This document shows positions 9,532 through 16,887 of a stretch of 64,000 bases of DNA, one piece after another. Within the stretch, counting starts at the first letter, position 1. Each line of letters begins with the position of its first letter. Made by a program: the position numbers and the translations under genes. The stretch is from CAYQVO01 sp964421085 (lineage in GTDB: Bacteria > Bdellovibrionota_C > UBA2361 > CAYQVO01). The notes under the pieces were generated by a model. That model was given only the letters and a program-made list of their open reading frames with translations, was not told the DNA's origin and made no database searches. The stretch is from contig CAYQVO010000016.1 in assembly GCA_964421085.1 (NCBI GenBank), forward strand, positions 4,206 to 68,205. The letters run 5' to 3'.

Positions 9532-10278
9532 TTGAGAGCAAAACGGCTGTATAAACCCCGGGAAAACATGGTTGAAGCCTCAGGGAAAGACAGGGATGGA
9601 CTGGTCCTTCGGTACAAAGTCTTTGTTCACCAGGTGGTTGGAAGTCTTATAAACGCGATGAATCTTCCCCCTGTGATGACCGAGGAGTATGTGTCGGCAG
9701 GCTATCTTGGTCTTGTCGAAGCGGCGGAGCGATTTGATTTTTCCCAGGGAAAAGACTTCAAAAGCTACGCCTATCTTCGCATACGGGGGTCAATCATCGA
9801 CAGCATAAGGAGAAGCTCCAGCGCACCAGGGTACATGTACTCCCGTTACATAAAGGCTTTGAGAGCCGTTCAGGAGCTGCGTGAGGAGCTTTATCAAAGG
9901 GAGAATACCACCGGCAGCCAGGCAGGCAGCAGCAGCGACGAACAGCTCGCGGGACTCCTGGAACATGTGACCAGAAGCCTCCTGTGTTTCCGGCTCTCCA
10001 GGCGGGATTATTCGGCCGAGCTGAACAGGATACCAGATCGATCAGCCAGTCCTGCTGCTCTGGTGGAACAAAGGCAGCATAGTCAGTTCATAAGAAAACT
10101 CATCTCACAGCTTCCTGAAAAAGAGAGGACTATTATTGAACAGTATTATTTCCGGGAGCGCTCATTTGCCGAAATCGCCGGCGATGACGGGACGATGTCC
10201 AAGTCATGGGTGAGCAGGCTGCACGCACGGGCGCTTAAACTTCTCAAGGAGGCATACTGTGAGTCTCAAGCGCCGTAG
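9532..10278 (+). CDS. FliA/WhiG-like sigma factor of the T3SS locus
   Basis: Sigma region 2 is clear (EEYVSAGYLGLVEAAERFDF, then KSYAYLRIRGSIIDSIRR, about residues 44-86). So is region 4 (LPEKERTIIEQYYFRERSF with the helix-turn-helix MSKSWVSRLHARALKLL, near 195-240). This arrangement is the FliA (sigma-28) type, not ECF. The segment between them is Ser/Gln-rich and lacks the usual region 3 sequence. The gene is first in the plus-strand T3SS run and its end overlaps sctJ by 20 bases, so it probably switches on this or a linked secretion locus. The start may be the TTG at 9532 (after aggatg) or the ATG at 9568; the conserved part begins after both. Confidence 0.85.
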   Translation: MRAKRLYKPRENMVEASGKDRDGLVLRYKVFVHQVVGSLINAMNLPPVMTEEYVSAGYLGLVEAAERFDFSQGKDFKSYAYLRIRGSIIDSIRRSSSAPGYMYSRYIKALRAVQELREELYQRENTTGSQAGSSSDEQLAGLLEHVTRSLLCFRLSRRDYSAELNRIPDRSASPAALVEQRQHSQFIRKLISQLPEKERTIIEQYYFRERSFAEIAGDDGTMSKSWVSRLHARALKLLKEAYCESQAP

Positions 10279-11035
10279 TGTTCGACAGGGTGCTGCTCTG
10301 CCCGCAATCATCTGCTTTGTATTGATGTCCCTGTATGGATGCAGAGAGCCGATTGTTCACGACCTCGCCGAGAACGAGGCGAATACGCTGATTTCCAGAC
10401 TTCACGACAGACAGATCAGTGCGGAGAAGGTTCGCCAGCCTGACGGCAGGTGGAGTATTGCCGTTCAACAGCGTGATACTGTGCGCGCAATTCGTCATCT
10501 GGAGAAAGGGCGATTTTCGCTGGAAGATCCTGCGGAAAGCAGTGAAAAGCCCTCCGTCATGAGCTCCCGTGAAGAGCAGAGATTCAGCTACGAAAGGGCC
10601 GTGAGCAGAGAGATTGAGAAAACGCTCCGCAGTATCGAAGGAGTTCTTTACGCCAGAGTTCACATGAACCTTCCACTATCGGATCCGGTTTTCGGCGTAA
10701 AATCCCAAAGCGGCGGTTCTGCTGGTGTTCTCATTATTTCCGATCCTGATTTCAGCCAGGAAAACGAAGCTGTAGCAGGGATAGTCGGGGGTGCGACGGG
10801 AATCCCGGTTCCGGCAATCACAGTCGTCGTGAACGTTCAGCAGGGAATGGAAACCGAGAATGCCGCAGCCGTCGCATCTCCGGCGGCAGCTCAGGAATGG
10901 AGGGATCGCGTTCCTGCGGCATTGAAGAAAACCGTGCAGAGCAGCCGCATTGCACTCGGACTCCTTCTCGTCATATCCGGTCTTGTTATTTTTCTTCGCG
11001 TCGTTCGCCGCTGCAGGAGAGTTCAGTCATGCTGA
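10259..11035 (+). CDS. sctJ: T3SS inner-membrane ring lipoprotein SctJ (YscJ/PrgK family)
   Basis: The 258-residue protein has a lipoprotein signal ending in LMSLYGC. It continues with the SctJ ring domains: ENEANTLISRLHDRQISAEK (about residues 36-55), a short linker, then SREEQRFSYERAVSREIEKT with GVLYARVHMNLP (about 101-138). It ends in one membrane helix (IALGLLLVISGLVIFLRVV) and a basic tail. The lipobox, the small size and the lack of a FliF C-terminal domain mark it as the non-flagellar version. It forms the periplasmic inner ring of the injectisome base. The GTG start at 10259 follows an ideal aaggagg and lies inside the sigma gene; the stop overlaps sctQ, so expression is coupled. Confidence 0.9.
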   Translation: MSLKRRSVRQGAALPAIICFVLMSLYGCREPIVHDLAENEANTLISRLHDRQISAEKVRQPDGRWSIAVQQRDTVRAIRHLEKGRFSLEDPAESSEKPSVMSSREEQRFSYERAVSREIEKTLRSIEGVLYARVHMNLPLSDPVFGVKSQSGGSAGVLIISDPDFSQENEAVAGIVGGATGIPVPAITVVVNVQQGMETENAAAVASPAAAQEWRDRVPAALKKTVQSSRIALGLLLVISGLVIFLRVVRRCRRVQSC

Positions 11036-11808
11036 TGAGACTGCATGATCCTTTCCCCGAAGGAGGCGCGATCGTTGATGAAGCAGGGGCAGTCATTTCT
11101 GAAAACGCGGTGTCTGCATTGATGCGGTGCCTTCTCGACGCGAATGTTCTGTGCATCAGGTCAGGCATCAAGTCTTCGATAAACAGAAGCAGAACCAATC
11201 CCGTCTTTCGCCTGACGGGCGGTGCAGTAATCATTATCAAGGCGATACGAAAAGGCCCGTCGTTTATTCGTCTACCGCGGAAGAAAATGCTTCAGCGGCT
11301 GATGTCCCTTCCAGTGCCGTTCTCCGGAGCAGAGGCAGAGGACGAATACACAGGAGTGTGCGATGCTCAGCGCTTCGACGTTCTGCTGCCGGGCGATGTT
11401 GGATGGAGAAATGCCGGGAAAATAGACGTTGCAGTCTCTCCGCCCGGAAGCGCGGACCACTTTGCCCGCCTTGTCGGCACGGATGTTGTTGAAGCGTCAT
11501 TGTCGCTTTTAACCGCAAGACCACGTTTTTCACTTACACTTGGAGAGGAGAAGAACATGATGGAGACAGGAATTCCCGCCCCCGAATTGAACCTGGGCCG
11601 GCTCGAACTTTCCATGCGTGATTTTCTTGCGCTCAGGCCGGGCGACGTTCTGTGTTTCCGTCTTCCGGCAGAAGTTGAGGGCACACTGCAGCTGTCAGGG
11701 GAGGACTGGGCGCGTGTAGGCGTTGAATTCGACGGAGAGAGCATCCGGCTCAAGGTTCTGGAAACGGGAGGACGGACTACCCGGCCGCCCGACGGTTCCT
11801 GCAAATGA
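11029..11808 (+). CDS. sctQ: T3SS cytoplasmic ring (C-ring) protein SctQ with C-terminal SpoA domain
   Basis: The ATG at 11029 follows aggaga and overlaps the sctJ stop by 7 bases; an ATG two codons later at 11035 is also possible. The 259-residue product has a poorly conserved N-terminal two thirds. The C-terminus is recognisable (about residues 188-246): LNLGRLELSMRDFLALRPGD, then a small hydrophobic strand pair and GVEFDGESIRLKVLE. That is the SpoA/FliN fold that builds the sorting platform under the export gate. It is short compared with typical SctQ (300 or more residues). Position directly after sctJ supports the call. A FliN/FliM relative is the only alternative, unlikely next to a lipobox SctJ. 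An internal ATG-ATG at 11558 could make a separate SpoA-only product. Confidence 0.75.
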   Translation: MLMRLHDPFPEGGAIVDEAGAVISENAVSALMRCLLDANVLCIRSGIKSSINRSRTNPVFRLTGGAVIIIKAIRKGPSFIRLPRKKMLQRLMSLPVPFSGAEAEDEYTGVCDAQRFDVLLPGDVGWRNAGKIDVAVSPPGSADHFARLVGTDVVEASLSLLTARPRFSLTLGEEKNMMETGIPAPELNLGRLELSMRDFLALRPGDVLCFRLPAEVEGTLQLSGEDWARVGVEFDGESIRLKVLETGGRTTRPPDGSCK

Positions 11809-12505
11809 AATAAATCTCTTCGGAAGCAGATGACGGCCGTTTCCGTTCAGGGTCCCACATGGTCACCCTTTCAAACCATCTGCCGAGCTCCGCGCGTATT
11901 TTCGCGGGTGGAAACGCGGCCTCTGGAATGCGTTCTTCATGAAGGCGGTAAATGTTCTTTCCTTTCTTTGAAAACACCTGCAGATTGAGATCGAATCTAT
12001 GTTCATTCAGCTTGACGACTTCGAATATGGAAGAATGGCCTGGTTCGATTTCCGCGTAGGCAGGCCATGAAGCGTACAATTCCAGTTTGCGGGGCGTGTT
12101 GATGTCGAAAATGAAGACTCCCCGGTCGGAAAGCCTTGCGTACGCTCCGCTGAACAGATTCTTCCACTCTCGAAACGTGCAGAGGTGATTTATCGTGTCG
12201 AAGATGCAGAGGATTATGTCGTATCGGCCCTTCACCTGCAGCCGTGAGATGTCCTGTTTCAGAAAACGGGCGCCTTTGACCTTGCGACAGGCGATACTGA
12301 GCATTTTTTCGGACTTGTCTATGCCCGTGATCTGATATTGCTTCGAAAAGTATCGGGCAATGCTTCCGGTCCCGCAGCCAAGGTCGAGCAGTGTACGGGC
12401 GCATGGAGCGTGCCGTGCGAGGAGCTTCTTCAGATGACCTGCGATTTCATCTCTCTGCCCCATCATGGAGTCGTATACTTCCGCGAATTGATCGTACTTT
12501 TCCAC
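11777..12505 (-). CDS. SAM-dependent class I methyltransferase inserted in the T3SS run
   Basis: The Rossmann SAM-binding motif is TLLDLGCGTGSIARYF (about residues 38-53). Motif II follows as YQITGIDKSEKMLSIA and the post-I acidic loop as GARFLKQDISRL. I chose the GTG complementary to 12503-12505 because it follows a strong aaggagggg at ideal distance; the protein then begins VEKYDQFAEVYD, a usual start for this UbiE-like group, 242 residues long. The substrate is unknown. The gene runs against its neighbours and its last 32 bases overlap the end of sctQ. It may act on a secretion component, but it may equally be an unrelated insertion. Confidence 0.85.
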   Translation of the reverse strand: MEKYDQFAEVYDSMMGQRDEIAGHLKKLLARHAPCARTLLDLGCGTGSIARYFSKQYQITGIDKSEKMLSIACRKVKGARFLKQDISRLQVKGRYDIILCIFDTINHLCTFREWKNLFSGAYARLSDRGVFIFDINTPRKLELYASWPAYAEIEPGHSSIFEVVKLNEHRFDLNLQVFSKKGKNIYRLHEERIPEAAFPPAKIRAELGRWFERVTMWDPERKRPSSASEEIYFICRNRRAAG

Positions 12506-12625
12506 AAATCCCCTCCTTGTCTCCGCAACTGCACCGCATTTTAAGTGAAAAATCCCGCTGCTGCGAGGAAACTTTTCGCCGGGTTTCACGAATACATATC
12601 TGGAACCTTCATTTGGAGACCCATC

Positions 12626-12928
12626 ATGGATGCAATTGAAAAAGTACCTCTTCTTGACGGCCTGAAACTCGCTTCCAGTCCGCTTCTGCGCTTCGCTCCA
12701 CAGCCATCCACTACGCTGGATTTCCAGTCCCTGCTTTCTGCTGTCGGATCGGTTGCGGCGAGCGTAATTGGCTCCTCCGCCTCCGGGTTGGGTTCAGACT
12801 ATCAGCTCCTGCTTCAGGAGCAGCTCGAAGTTCAGAGGCAGATGTTTCTCATGTCTTTTTATTCGAACATCGAGAAATCGAAGCATGAGACTCAGATGGC
12901 GGCGGTGAGGAATATCCGGACTGGATAG
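12626..12928 (+). CDS. Small alpha-helical protein of the T3SS locus, possible inner-rod or needle subunit
   Basis: I do not recognise this 100-residue protein by family. The start at 12626 follows tggaga; a longer reading from 12545 lacks support. The middle is Ser/Ala/Gly-rich and low in charge (SVAASVIGSSASGLGSD). The C-terminal 40 residues form one strong amphipathic helix (LLLQEQLEVQRQMFLMSFYS, then NIEKSKHETQMAAVRNIR). T3SS rod and needle subunits (SctI, SctF) are small proteins with exactly this design: a flexible front and a conserved polymerising C-terminal helix. It has no signal peptide and sits just before sctV. The role is inferred from size, shape and place only. Confidence 0.6.
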   Translation: MDAIEKVPLLDGLKLASSPLLRFAPQPSTTLDFQSLLSAVGSVAASVIGSSASGLGSDYQLLLQEQLEVQRQMFLMSFYSNIEKSKHETQMAAVRNIRTG

Positions 12929-12993
12929 CCCGGAGAAAGAAACGCGATGGCCCGTTAAGTCCGCACAACAGGCGGGACAGGAGGTAGGTTGAT

Positions 12994-14853
12994 TTGAAAG
13001 AATACATTCTATCCGTTGCAATAGTGGCGGTGGTGGCATGCATCCTGGTGCCGCTGCCGCCATTCATGCTGGATATTCTGCTTGTCATCAACCTCATCCT
13101 TGCCTTATCCCTTCTTGTGCTTGCCCTCTATATACCTGAGCCCTTGAGACTTTCTTCGCTCCCGTCACTGCTGCTGCTGGCCACTCTCTACAGGCTTGCG
13201 CTCAATATCTGCACAACCCGGCTCATTCTTTCCGGAGGAGACGCGGGTCTTACCGTTTCCGCCTTCGGTACGTTCGTAATAAGGGGCAATGTCGCTGTCG
13301 GGCTGGTGATATTCCTCATCATCACCTTCGTGCAGTTTCTTGTCGTCGCGAAAGGCGCAGAAAGGGTGGCGGAGGTCTCGGCGCGATTCTCGCTCGATGC
13401 CCTTCCAGGAAGACAGATGTCAATTGACGCTGATGTGCGCGGGGGAATCTACGATTTCGAAACAGCGCGGCAGAAGAGACAGGAACTGCAGACCGAGTCA
13501 CGTTTTTACGGGGCGCTCGACGGGGCGATGAAATTCATTAAAGGGGATGCCATAGCGGGAATTGTTATTGTCGGAATAAACAGCATTGGCGGCCTTATCT
13601 GCGGACTGCTGATGGAGGGTCTCGACGTCCATTCGGCTGTCATGAAGTATTCAACCCTGACAATAGGAGATGGGCTCGTTTCGCAGATTCCCTCGCTTTT
13701 GAACTCCATCGCTGCAGGTCTTGTCGTAACCCGCGTTTCGCGGGGCGACGAGAATTCTCTTGCGGTGGAGATTCTCTCGCAGCTGGGCCAGTACAGGCGT
13801 GTGCAGATTATTTCCGGAATAGTCGCTGTTCTGACTGCCTTCGCCCCGGGAATGCCTTTCTGGCCGTTTTTGACAATCGGGTTGCTGCTGTGCACGGGGA
13901 GCGCTCTCGCCCCCCGGTCCAGAGGGAGCGCGGAGACAAAGAGCATTGTGCGGTTCAGACCAAAAGTGCCGCCGCTCCTCAGGCTCGAGCTGGACAAAGG
14001 CCTGGTTTCCAGGCTCCCGGAGCCATGGGAAATTGAAAGAAGGCTGGAGGATTTCAGGCGGCGTGTTTTCGAGATGCACGGAATGCTTCTGCTGCCTCCT
14101 GAATTCACTCCTTCAAACAGAGATGGAAACGGGTTTTCCATAAGGTGCCGGGTAATCGTCGCGGTCCGAACAGCTGATGTCAGTGAGGATGATGCGGCCG
14201 CCAGAGTGCTGGCGGAACTCGAAAGTTTCACAAGCCGGCATCTCGAAGAGCTGATAGACGATATCAGTACCCGGAGGCTTCTCGACTATTTCGATTCTGA
14301 TTTTCCGGAACTGATCTCGAGCGTCGTCCCGTCGGCAGTCTCGGTGACTCGTCTTACGGAAATCCTGAAGAAACTTGCCGCTGAAGGTGTTCCTTTCAGA
14401 AATTTCGACATGGTTCTCCAGGCGGCTGGTGAATCGGCACAGAAAGCAGGCGGGGACAGAGCCCTGCTGGAAGAAGTCAGAACAGCATTGAAGCGGATAA
14501 TCTGTGCCTCAGTTGCCGGTCCTGAAAGCACAACGCTCCCGGCGTACACACTTGACCCGCTTCTCGACATGAGCTTTGTCCGGGCGGAAACAGAGCGTAC
14601 TCCCATCGATCTCGACTTCGTGGACATCATTGCGGCAGTGCTGAAAAAACATACGCAAAACCGCCCTCCGGTTCTTGTTGTTTCGAAAAAGAGCCGCCTT
14701 CTGATCAAAGAGTGCCTGAGCCTCCAGGGCTGCAGTGCGAATGTTCTTGCGTTCGAGGAGCTGGTCTCCGATCTCAAACTGGAAGTCATAGAGTGCATAC
14801 AACTGAACAACGGAGAGAAAGATAATGAGCTGTTTCGTGCGCTTGCGGCATAA
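12994..14853 (+). CDS. sctV: T3SS export gate protein SctV (FlhA/YscV/InvA family)
   Basis: The 619-residue protein has an N-terminal membrane half with about seven or eight helices. It contains the family blocks LPSLLLLATLYRLALNICTT (about 67-86), VVAKGAERVAEVSARFSLDA (about 115-134), LPGRQMSIDADV and DGAMKFIKGDAIAGI (about 178-192), and the C-terminal half is soluble. SctV forms the nonameric ring that receives substrates and uses proton flow for export. It is shorter than usual (about 680-710), mostly in the C-terminal domain. The TTG start at 12994 follows ggacaggagg. Its 3' end overlaps the TPR lipoprotein by 29 bases. Without a lipobox SctJ nearby FlhA would be possible; context favours SctV. 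Confidence 0.92.
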   Translation: MKEYILSVAIVAVVACILVPLPPFMLDILLVINLILALSLLVLALYIPEPLRLSSLPSLLLLATLYRLALNICTTRLILSGGDAGLTVSAFGTFVIRGNVAVGLVIFLIITFVQFLVVAKGAERVAEVSARFSLDALPGRQMSIDADVRGGIYDFETARQKRQELQTESRFYGALDGAMKFIKGDAIAGIVIVGINSIGGLICGLLMEGLDVHSAVMKYSTLTIGDGLVSQIPSLLNSIAAGLVVTRVSRGDENSLAVEILSQLGQYRRVQIISGIVAVLTAFAPGMPFWPFLTIGLLLCTGSALAPRSRGSAETKSIVRFRPKVPPLLRLELDKGLVSRLPEPWEIERRLEDFRRRVFEMHGMLLLPPEFTPSNRDGNGFSIRCRVIVAVRTADVSEDDAAARVLAELESFTSRHLEELIDDISTRRLLDYFDSDFPELISSVVPSAVSVTRLTEILKKLAAEGVPFRNFDMVLQAAGESAQKAGGDRALLEEVRTALKRIICASVAGPESTTLPAYTLDPLLDMSFVRAETERTPIDLDFVDIIAAVLKKHTQNRPPVLVVSKKSRLLIKECLSLQGCSANVLAFEELVSDLKLEVIECIQLNNGEKDNELFRALAA

Positions 14854-15409
14854 AAGCCGCATGTTTTGGATTCTGATTTCAGGCGCCGTTTCCATTTTGT
14901 CTGCGTGCACCGCAAGGACACCAGTTTCCGACCTGGACCGCGTTCATGCGGAAAAACTGGTCGACCGGGGAGCTCTGTATCTGAAGATTTACGACTATCC
15001 GAGAGCGACCGCGAGTTTTGCGCTGTCACTGGAAACAGCGCCGAATGCTGCCGCTCTGGACGGTCTTGGATGCGTCGCGATGCTTGAGGGGGATCTCAGT
15101 GAGGCGGAGAAATATTTTGAACGAGCCATTGAACTGGACCCGTCATACACCAGCAGTCTCGGGAATCTCGGACTCCTTTACGAGCTGCGGGGAAAAAGGG
15201 GCCAGGCGAGGAAGTATTATGAGCAGGCACTGCGGACATCGCCCCGGGACCCGAGGGTCCTGCAGAATTACGGGGCATTAACCTTTGACGCGGGGGGCGG
15301 CGAAGAGACGAGCCGGGGGCTTATCCTTCAATCTGAAGCGCTGAGAACCCATCCCTTGATAAACCACAATCGTACTGCATATGCTGATGAAGATAAGAGG
15401 AAGCAATGA
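14825..15409 (+). CDS. TPR-repeat lipoprotein of the T3SS locus
   Basis: The 194-residue protein starts with a basic n-region and a lipobox ending ILSAC at residue 28, so it should be a periplasmic lipoprotein. About three tetratricopeptide repeats follow, best seen as AMLEGDLSEAEKYFERAIEL and YELRGKRGQARKYYEQALRT with DP/SP turns. The gene begins inside sctV and its stop overlaps the next gene by 4 bases. Small TPR lipoproteins of the PilF/pilotin type help secretins reach the outer membrane. A T3SS pilotin is therefore a reasonable guess, but no secretin gene is in the window to confirm it. Confidence 0.78.
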   Translation: MSCFVRLRHKSRMFWILISGAVSILSACTARTPVSDLDRVHAEKLVDRGALYLKIYDYPRATASFALSLETAPNAAALDGLGCVAMLEGDLSEAEKYFERAIELDPSYTSSLGNLGLLYELRGKRGQARKYYEQALRTSPRDPRVLQNYGALTFDAGGGEETSRGLILQSEALRTHPLINHNRTAYADEDKRKQ

Positions 15410-15708
15410 TATCGCCAAAAAGGAAATCAAAAACTGACGCCGGACGGAAGACATCGAAGAATCGTGCACGGGTATCTGCGCCTTCGGTGTCTTCTACGCT
15501 CGCCTTCTGGAAAAAGGAGGTGGAGTCTCTCAAGGAAGGCCGGTATCAGTCTTTGGACGAGGCAGTTGATGCTCTCATTTCAAAAGCCGGGCTGCGACTC
15601 GGGTCTCCGGTATCGGATCAGGAGGCAGCGTTTCTGAAACAGATTATTGTTCTCGATCCGGAGATTACCGGCCGGATTTCAGAGCTCTTGAAGATCACGA
15701 AGGCCTGA
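15406..15708 (+). CDS. Small basic hypothetical protein at the end of the T3SS run
   Basis: This 100-residue protein is not recognised. The first 25 residues are Lys/Arg/Ser-rich (SPKRKSKTDAGRKTSKNRAR) and probably disordered. The rest is predicted helical with the segment YQSLDEAVDALISKAGLRL and a C-terminal helix DPEITGRISELLKI. The ATG overlaps the TPR lipoprotein stop (ATGA), so it is cotranslated with the T3SS genes. A regulator, chaperone or sigma-modulating protein are all possible; nothing in the sequence decides between them. Confidence 0.6.
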   Translation: MISPKRKSKTDAGRKTSKNRARVSAPSVSSTLAFWKKEVESLKEGRYQSLDEAVDALISKAGLRLGSPVSDQEAAFLKQIIVLDPEITGRISELLKITKA

Positions 15709-15743
15709 GCGGCTTCGAATGACAGAAGAGAGGGAGGGAAGTA

Positions 15744-16811
15744 ATGAAGGTTGCGTTTATCGGATTCAATCAGTCAGGGAAGAGCACTGTCATTTCGGCA
15801 GTGAGCGGAAAAAAAGAACCGGCAGGTCCCACCACATCTTCGAGCGAAGCTGTTGTTCCTGTGCCTGACGGGAGGCTGGACTGGCTGACCGGCCTTTATA
15901 AGCCGAAAAAGACGGTTCATGCCACAGTCGACTGCCTGGATCTCCCGGGCATCAGTTTTGTCGACCCGCCTCACCGCGCCATGGCGCGCAGAATTATCGG
16001 TGAAGCGCGGCTGACAGACATGTTTGTGTTCGTAGCAAGAGCATTTCAGGCCCCGGAAGTACCTGCTTACCGCGGGTCCGTCGATCCTGTAAGAGATTTC
16101 AAAGAACTGCAGGCCGAATTTCTGCTCTCGGATCTGGAACTGGTCGAAACCAGGATGGAGCGGCTTGAAAAGCAGCTTCGAATCGGGGGAAAAACGAAAG
16201 AGCAGGATCAGGCCGAATTTGCAGTCCACGAGAAGCTGAAAGCTGCTCTCGAAGAGGAAAAACCGACCCGGAGTGTCGAGCTCGAAGCGCGCGAGGAGGA
16301 GCTCATACGTTCTCTCGGTTTCCTGACGATGAAACCGTACCTTCTGCTGGTTAATGTGGATGAGGACCATCTGCATGACGAGCGGAAGTTCCGTGAAGCA
16401 GCGGGAAATGTCTCCCTGGTTGCGCTTTCCGCAAAGATTGAATTCGAGCTTTCACAGCTTGACGGAGAAAGCCGGGCGGAGTTCATGAAAGATCTCGGTC
16501 TCGAGCAGAGCGCTTCTTCGCGGTTTGTCAACGCATGCTACGACGCGCTCGGGCTCATCAGCTTTCTTACAGTCGGGCCTGACGAGGTCCGCGCATGGCC
16601 GATCCGGCGGGGTTCGACTGCGCTTGATGCCGCTGGAAAGATTCACAGTGATATACGCCGCGGCTTTATCCGCGCTGTAACGATGGCGTATGAGGATATA
16701 AGAACGCTTGGAGACGAGAAAGCGGTGAAAGAGGCGGGAAAACTGCGGCAGGAAGGAAAGACCTACATTATGCAGGACGGGGACCTCGTTGATTTCAAGT
16801 TCAACGTATAG
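15744..16811 (+). CDS. Divergent YchF/Obg-type P-loop GTPase/ATPase with TGS domain
   Basis: The P-loop is GFNQSGKST at residues 7-15, the G3 motif is DLPG near residue 65, and the G4 position reads NVDE near 204. That is the NxxE form which in YchF lowers guanine selectivity. A long helical insert (about 110-180) matches the YchF coiled coil. The C-terminus (SFLTVGPDEVRAWPIRRGST, then SDIRRGFIRAV and GKTYIMQDGDLVDFKF) is the TGS domain. The P-loop (FNQSGKST instead of PNVGKST) and several insert positions are far from standard YchF, so this is a paralogue-like branch. It starts 35 bases after the T3SS run and could be the last gene of it. Ribosome-associated stress signalling is the family role. 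Confidence 0.82.
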   Translation: MKVAFIGFNQSGKSTVISAVSGKKEPAGPTTSSSEAVVPVPDGRLDWLTGLYKPKKTVHATVDCLDLPGISFVDPPHRAMARRIIGEARLTDMFVFVARAFQAPEVPAYRGSVDPVRDFKELQAEFLLSDLELVETRMERLEKQLRIGGKTKEQDQAEFAVHEKLKAALEEEKPTRSVELEAREEELIRSLGFLTMKPYLLLVNVDEDHLHDERKFREAAGNVSLVALSAKIEFELSQLDGESRAEFMKDLGLEQSASSRFVNACYDALGLISFLTVGPDEVRAWPIRRGSTALDAAGKIHSDIRRGFIRAVTMAYEDIRTLGDEKAVKEAGKLRQEGKTYIMQDGDLVDFKFNV

Positions 16812-16887
16812 AACGATTCGTGAAAAAAATGTCCGGCCCAACCTCGCCAGGGCTTCGTGGGGTCTCCGCTCCAAGGGAGGAATTCGC

